From positions 1 to 44,316 of the forward strand of contig NZ_SOZA01000041.1 in assembly GCF_004519305.1 (NCBI RefSeq): DNA of 44,316 nt, given 5' to 3'. The stretch is from Pseudomonas sp. RIT623 (GTDB lineage Bacteria; Pseudomonadota; Gammaproteobacteria; Pseudomonadales; Pseudomonadaceae). Below the pieces are notes generated by a model. It did no database searches. It was given only the letters and a program-made list of their open reading frames with translations, and was not told the DNA's origin. This document shows, piece after piece, positions 41,462 to 44,316 of the stretch; within the stretch, counting starts at the first letter, position 1; every line of letters starts with the position of its first letter. The position numbers were made by a program, and so were the translations under genes.

Positions 41462-42769
41462 TCAGCGCAGCCTCTCAAGCATCTGGTAGTACCACATTCC
41501 CGCCGCCAGCAGCGGATTGCCCAGCAAGTCGCCCATCGGTACCTTGATGTGCTGGCATGCCGCGAAGGTATCGAACTTCTCCAGCGTCCCGGTCAAGGCC
41601 TCGGCCATGATCTCGCCCATGATGTGGCTGGTGGCGATGCCGTGCCCGGAGTACCCCTGGCAGTACCAGACATTGTCCGACAGCTTGCCCAGTTGCGGGA
41701 TGCGGTTGACCACGATGCCCATGGCGCAGCTCCACTGGAATTCGATCGGCACGCCCTTGAGCGCCGGGAAGGTGCGCTCGATGCACGGGCGCAGTTCGCC
41801 CTCTATGTCTCGTGAATCGCGCCCGGAGTAGTTGGCGCCGCCGCCGAACAGCAGGCGTTTGTCGGCGGTCAGGCGGTAGTAGTCGAGGACGAAGCGGCAG
41901 TCGTAGACAGCCAGATCCTGCGGGTTGATCTGTTCGGCCAGCTCGCCCAGCGGCGCGGTGGTGACGATGCCGCCCATGGCCGGGAAGATCTTGCCTTTGA
42001 GTTGGCGTTTTTCCAGCTTGTGGTAGACGTCGCCGGCCAGCATCACCTGGCGTGCCTCGATGCGCCCGTTGGCGGTAACCACGGCTGGGCGGGGGCCGTG
42101 GATGATCTCCAGCACTTCGGAATTCTCGAACAGCAGCGCGCCGAGGCCATGGGCGGCGCGGGCCTCGCCCAGGCACAGGTTGAGCGGATGCAGGTGCAGG
42201 TTGCGGCGGTTCTTCAACGCGCCAAGGTACAGCGGGCTTTGCAGGTGCTGTTGCATGGCGTCGCGATCAAGCAGTTGCACCAGGTCGCCCATGCCGCGGC
42301 GCTGGGCTTCGGCCTCGAAGGCGCGTAGTTCGGTCATGTGCGAAGGTTTCATCGCCGCGTGCAGGTGGCCGTGCTTGAGGTCGCACTGGATGCCGTAGCG
42401 TTCGACGCGCTGTTCGATGATCTGGTGGCCGCGCCAGCGCAGGTGCCAGATGAAGTCGTCCACCTCGGCGCCCAGGCGGTCGCGCATCTGCGCGCGCATG
42501 GCCTCGTCGCCCGACAGACTGCCGGTAACCTGGCCACCGTTGCGCCCACTGGCGCCCCAGCCGATGCGGTTGGTCTCGACGATGGCAACCTTCAGGCCAC
42601 GTTCGGCCAGCTCCACCGCAGTGGCCACGCCGGTGAAGCCGCCGCCGATGATCGCCACGTCCACCTGCACTGTGCCTTTGAGCGTGGGGTATTCGGTCGC
42701 GTCATTGAGAGTGGCGCTGTAGTAGGACGGCGCGCGCTGGGCCGGCCCGTTGTTGACTGCTGCGTTCAT
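41462..42769 (-). CDS. puuB: FAD-dependent oxidoreductase, gamma-glutamylpolyamine oxidase type
   Basis: A 435-residue flavoprotein of the DAO family. The FAD-binding Rossmann motif is VAIIGGGFTGVATAVELAERG (about 39-59) and RIGWGASGRNGGQVTG follows, as in PuuB and related oxidases; the C-terminal part ends YCQGYSGHGIATSHIMGEIMAEA. PuuB oxidises gamma-glutamylputrescine to the aldehyde. The gene lies 26 nt after the glutamine-synthetase-like gene on the same strand, which supports this role. Pseudomonads have several paralogues, so the true amine may differ. Confidence 0.83.
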   Translation of the reverse strand: MNAAVNNGPAQRAPSYYSATLNDATEYPTLKGTVQVDVAIIGGGFTGVATAVELAERGLKVAIVETNRIGWGASGRNGGQVTGSLSGDEAMRAQMRDRLGAEVDDFIWHLRWRGHQIIEQRVERYGIQCDLKHGHLHAAMKPSHMTELRAFEAEAQRRGMGDLVQLLDRDAMQQHLQSPLYLGALKNRRNLHLHPLNLCLGEARAAHGLGALLFENSEVLEIIHGPRPAVVTANGRIEARQVMLAGDVYHKLEKRQLKGKIFPAMGGIVTTAPLGELAEQINPQDLAVYDCRFVLDYYRLTADKRLLFGGGANYSGRDSRDIEGELRPCIERTFPALKGVPIEFQWSCAMGIVVNRIPQLGKLSDNVWYCQGYSGHGIATSHIMGEIMAEALTGTLEKFDTFAACQHIKVPMGDLLGNPLLAAGMWYYQMLERLR

Positions 42770-42795
42770 GGGTGTTCCTTGTTGTAGTTCGTCTG

Positions 42796-44160
42796 TCAGG
42801 CCTGGTGCAGGTACCAGCGCCAGTCCTGTTCGCCGACTTCGGCCATGAGCTGGCGGTACTCGGCGCGCTTGACCTTCAGGTACACGCCGAGAAAGGCCTC
42901 GCTCAGCGCCTCCGGGGCCCAGGTCGACTGTTCCAGGGCCTCCAGGGCAGTCAGCCAGTCGGTGGGCAGGTACTCGCGGGCCTGGGCATAGCCGTTGCCT
43001 TCGACCGGCGCGCCGGGATCGAGCTGTTCGCGGATGCCCTGGTGCGCGGCAGCAAGTATCGCGGCGGCGGCCAGGTATGGGTTGGCGTCGGCGCCGCAGA
43101 TGCGGTGCTCCACATGCCGGCTGTTGGCCGGGCCGCCGGGCACGCGCAGGCTCACGGTGCGGTTGTCCACGCCCCAGGTCGGCGCCAGCGGGGCATAGCT
43201 GTTGGCCTGGAAGCGGCGGAACGAGTTGGCGTTGGGGCAGAACAGCAGCAGCGACTCACGCAGGTGGCGCAGCATGCCGGCCACCGCCTGGCGCAACAGT
43301 GGGGTGCCGGCCTTGTCCTCGCTGGCGAACAAGTTGTTGCCGGCGGCATCGGCCAGGCTCAGGTGCATATGCATGCCGGTGCCGGCCAGTTGCGCGAACG
43401 GCTTGGCCATGAAGCAGGCCTGCATGCCGTGGGCATTGGCGATGCCCTTGACCAGACGCTTGTAGCGCACGGCCTGGTCCATGGCCTGGAGCGCATCGCC
43501 GTGCTCCAGGGTAATTTCCACCTGCCCCGGGGCATACTCGGAGATCGCCGTGCGCACAGGGATGTCCTGGGCCTTGCAGGCAGCATACAGATCGGCAAGG
43601 AACGGTTCGATCTGCTCCAGCTCGCGCAAGCCATAGACCTGGGTACCGCGTGGGCGGCCGCCGTCGCTGTCCAGCGCCGGCTGCGGGCGGCCCTGGCTAT
43701 CGCGCTGCTGGTCGAGCAGGTAGAACTCCAGCTCGCAGGCCATCACCGGGTGGAAGCCATCGGCCTTGAGGGCGTCGATCACCCGCAGCAGCACATGACG
43801 CGGATCCGCCACGCTGGCCGGCAGGCCTTCGCTGGGGTGCATGCTGACCTGCACGGCGGCGGTCGGCACCCGGCGCCAGGGCAGACGCACCAGGCTGCCG
43901 TCCAGCGGGTAGGCCCGGCAGTCGATGTCGCCGACGTCCCAGACCAGACCGGAGTTTGCCACGTCGTCGCCATTGAGGGTCAGGCCGAGGATGGTGCTGG
44001 GCAGCGGGCGGCCACTTTCGTACACGGCCAGCAGTTCGTCGCGATGTAGCAGCTTGCCGCGGGGCACGCCGTTGGCGTCGAGGATGAACAGTTCGATCAG
44101 GTCGATATCGGGGTTGTCGGCCAGGAAACGCCTGGCTTGCTCGGCAGGGGCAAAGTGCAT
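42796..44160 (-). CDS. puuA: Gamma-glutamylpolyamine synthetase (glutamine synthetase family)
   Basis: A 454-residue ligase of the glutamine synthetase fold: N-terminal beta-grasp (about 15-110), then the catalytic domain. Visible motifs are GTGMHMHLSLAD, NSFRRFQANSYAP and NRTVSLRVPGGPANSRHVEHRICGADANPYLAAAAI. The adenylylation loop of true GlnA is not seen, and the length and the adjacent oxidase gene fit PuuA/SpuI, which ligates glutamate to putrescine or another polyamine. The ATG at 44160 (MHFAPAEQ) is chosen over the longer frame to 44220. No good ribosome site is seen. Confidence 0.86.
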   Translation of the reverse strand: MHFAPAEQARRFLADNPDIDLIELFILDANGVPRGKLLHRDELLAVYESGRPLPSTILGLTLNGDDVANSGLVWDVGDIDCRAYPLDGSLVRLPWRRVPTAAVQVSMHPSEGLPASVADPRHVLLRVIDALKADGFHPVMACELEFYLLDQQRDSQGRPQPALDSDGGRPRGTQVYGLRELEQIEPFLADLYAACKAQDIPVRTAISEYAPGQVEITLEHGDALQAMDQAVRYKRLVKGIANAHGMQACFMAKPFAQLAGTGMHMHLSLADAAGNNLFASEDKAGTPLLRQAVAGMLRHLRESLLLFCPNANSFRRFQANSYAPLAPTWGVDNRTVSLRVPGGPANSRHVEHRICGADANPYLAAAAILAAAHQGIREQLDPGAPVEGNGYAQAREYLPTDWLTALEALEQSTWAPEALSEAFLGVYLKVKRAEYRQLMAEVGEQDWRWYLHQA

Positions 44161-44244
44161 GGTGGATTCGCTCTGGGGCACGCAGGACCGCCGCGCAGGT
44201 GGGCGGTCAGGCTGAGTCAATCGGCCAGTGGTGGCCGGGTCGGG

Positions 44245-44316
44245 TCAGGAGTGCGTGAGCGAAGTGTCCGGTGGGCGCGCGTGACGGCAATGCCACAGCG
44301 CCCAGAACGCCAGGAT
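44245..44316 (-). CDS. Possible 3' end of an upstream gene (partial)
   Basis: On the minus strand a frame runs from the window edge to TGA at 44245-44247 and reads ILAFWALWHCRHARPPDTSLTHS. The hydrophobic start followed by a basic-polar tail would suit the end of a membrane transporter, possibly a polyamine permease given the neighbours. Too short to be sure it is coding. Confidence 0.3.
   Translation of the reverse strand: MLAFWALWHCRHARPPDTSLTHS

Overview
This window is a GC-rich stretch of chromosome from a fluorescent pseudomonad, most likely the Pseudomonas putida group. The evidence is the gene set (fadD2-fadD1 tandem, aceK, lpxO, oligopeptidase B, MoxR/VWA pair, polyamine glutamyl-ligase/oxidase pair), the high-GC codon usage, and the many intergenic REP palindromes of two types (roughly GTGGGAGCGGGCTTGCCCCG and TGTAGGAGCCGGCCTTGCCG). 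I see no rRNA, tRNA, CRISPR array, transposase or phage gene. The content looks like core chromosome with a few accessory modules.

Layout. 1-6.0 kb: possible 3' end of a gene with a GGCAAC hexamer repeat, then a SpoU-type RNA methyltransferase, YajD-type HNH protein, a small Pro-rich exported protein, a cyclic-nucleotide-binding domain protein, oligopeptidase B (ptrB), and a small cluster of membrane protein, class II glutamine amidotransferase and DUF2937 protein. 6.0-10.8 kb: a LysR regulator divergent from an MFS transporter and pxpABC (5-oxoprolinase), a self-contained 5-oxoproline module. 10.8-14.2 kb: MoxR ATPase, VWA protein and DUF748 protein on the minus strand. 14.3-21.5 kb: cysK, lpxO, two convergent EamA permeases around a long REP hairpin, aceK and a DUF6279 lipoprotein.

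21.6-26.4 kb: a LysR regulator divergent from four overlapping or nearly overlapping genes: D,D-carboxypeptidase, OmpA-like lipoprotein, small peptidoglycan-binding protein and a class B penicillin-binding protein. This looks like an accessory cell-wall module. 26.5-30.7 kb: CvfB-like S1 protein, a hypothetical protein, CsbD, YihY/BrkB, a peptide deformylase, GNAT and DUF2790 proteins. 30.7-33.8 kb: MocR regulator divergent from a threonine/serine-dehydratase-like enzyme and a LysE exporter. 33.9-36.0 kb: SnoaL-like protein, YciI (DGPF) protein and an ECF sigma factor with a long C-terminal extension (ECF42 type), preceded by a sequence matching the ECF42 promoter pattern. 36.0-41.4 kb: fatty-acid block of MaoC hydratase, alpha/beta hydrolase, fadD2 and fadD1. 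41.4-44.3 kb: glutamylpolyamine oxidase and synthetase.

The best candidates for something new are the LysR/PBP cell-wall cassette, the self-controlled ECF42 operon, a possible polyproline leader peptide before an EamA permease, and a terminator-like hairpin in the cysK leader. Gene names rest on recognition of sequence motifs; no database search was possible.
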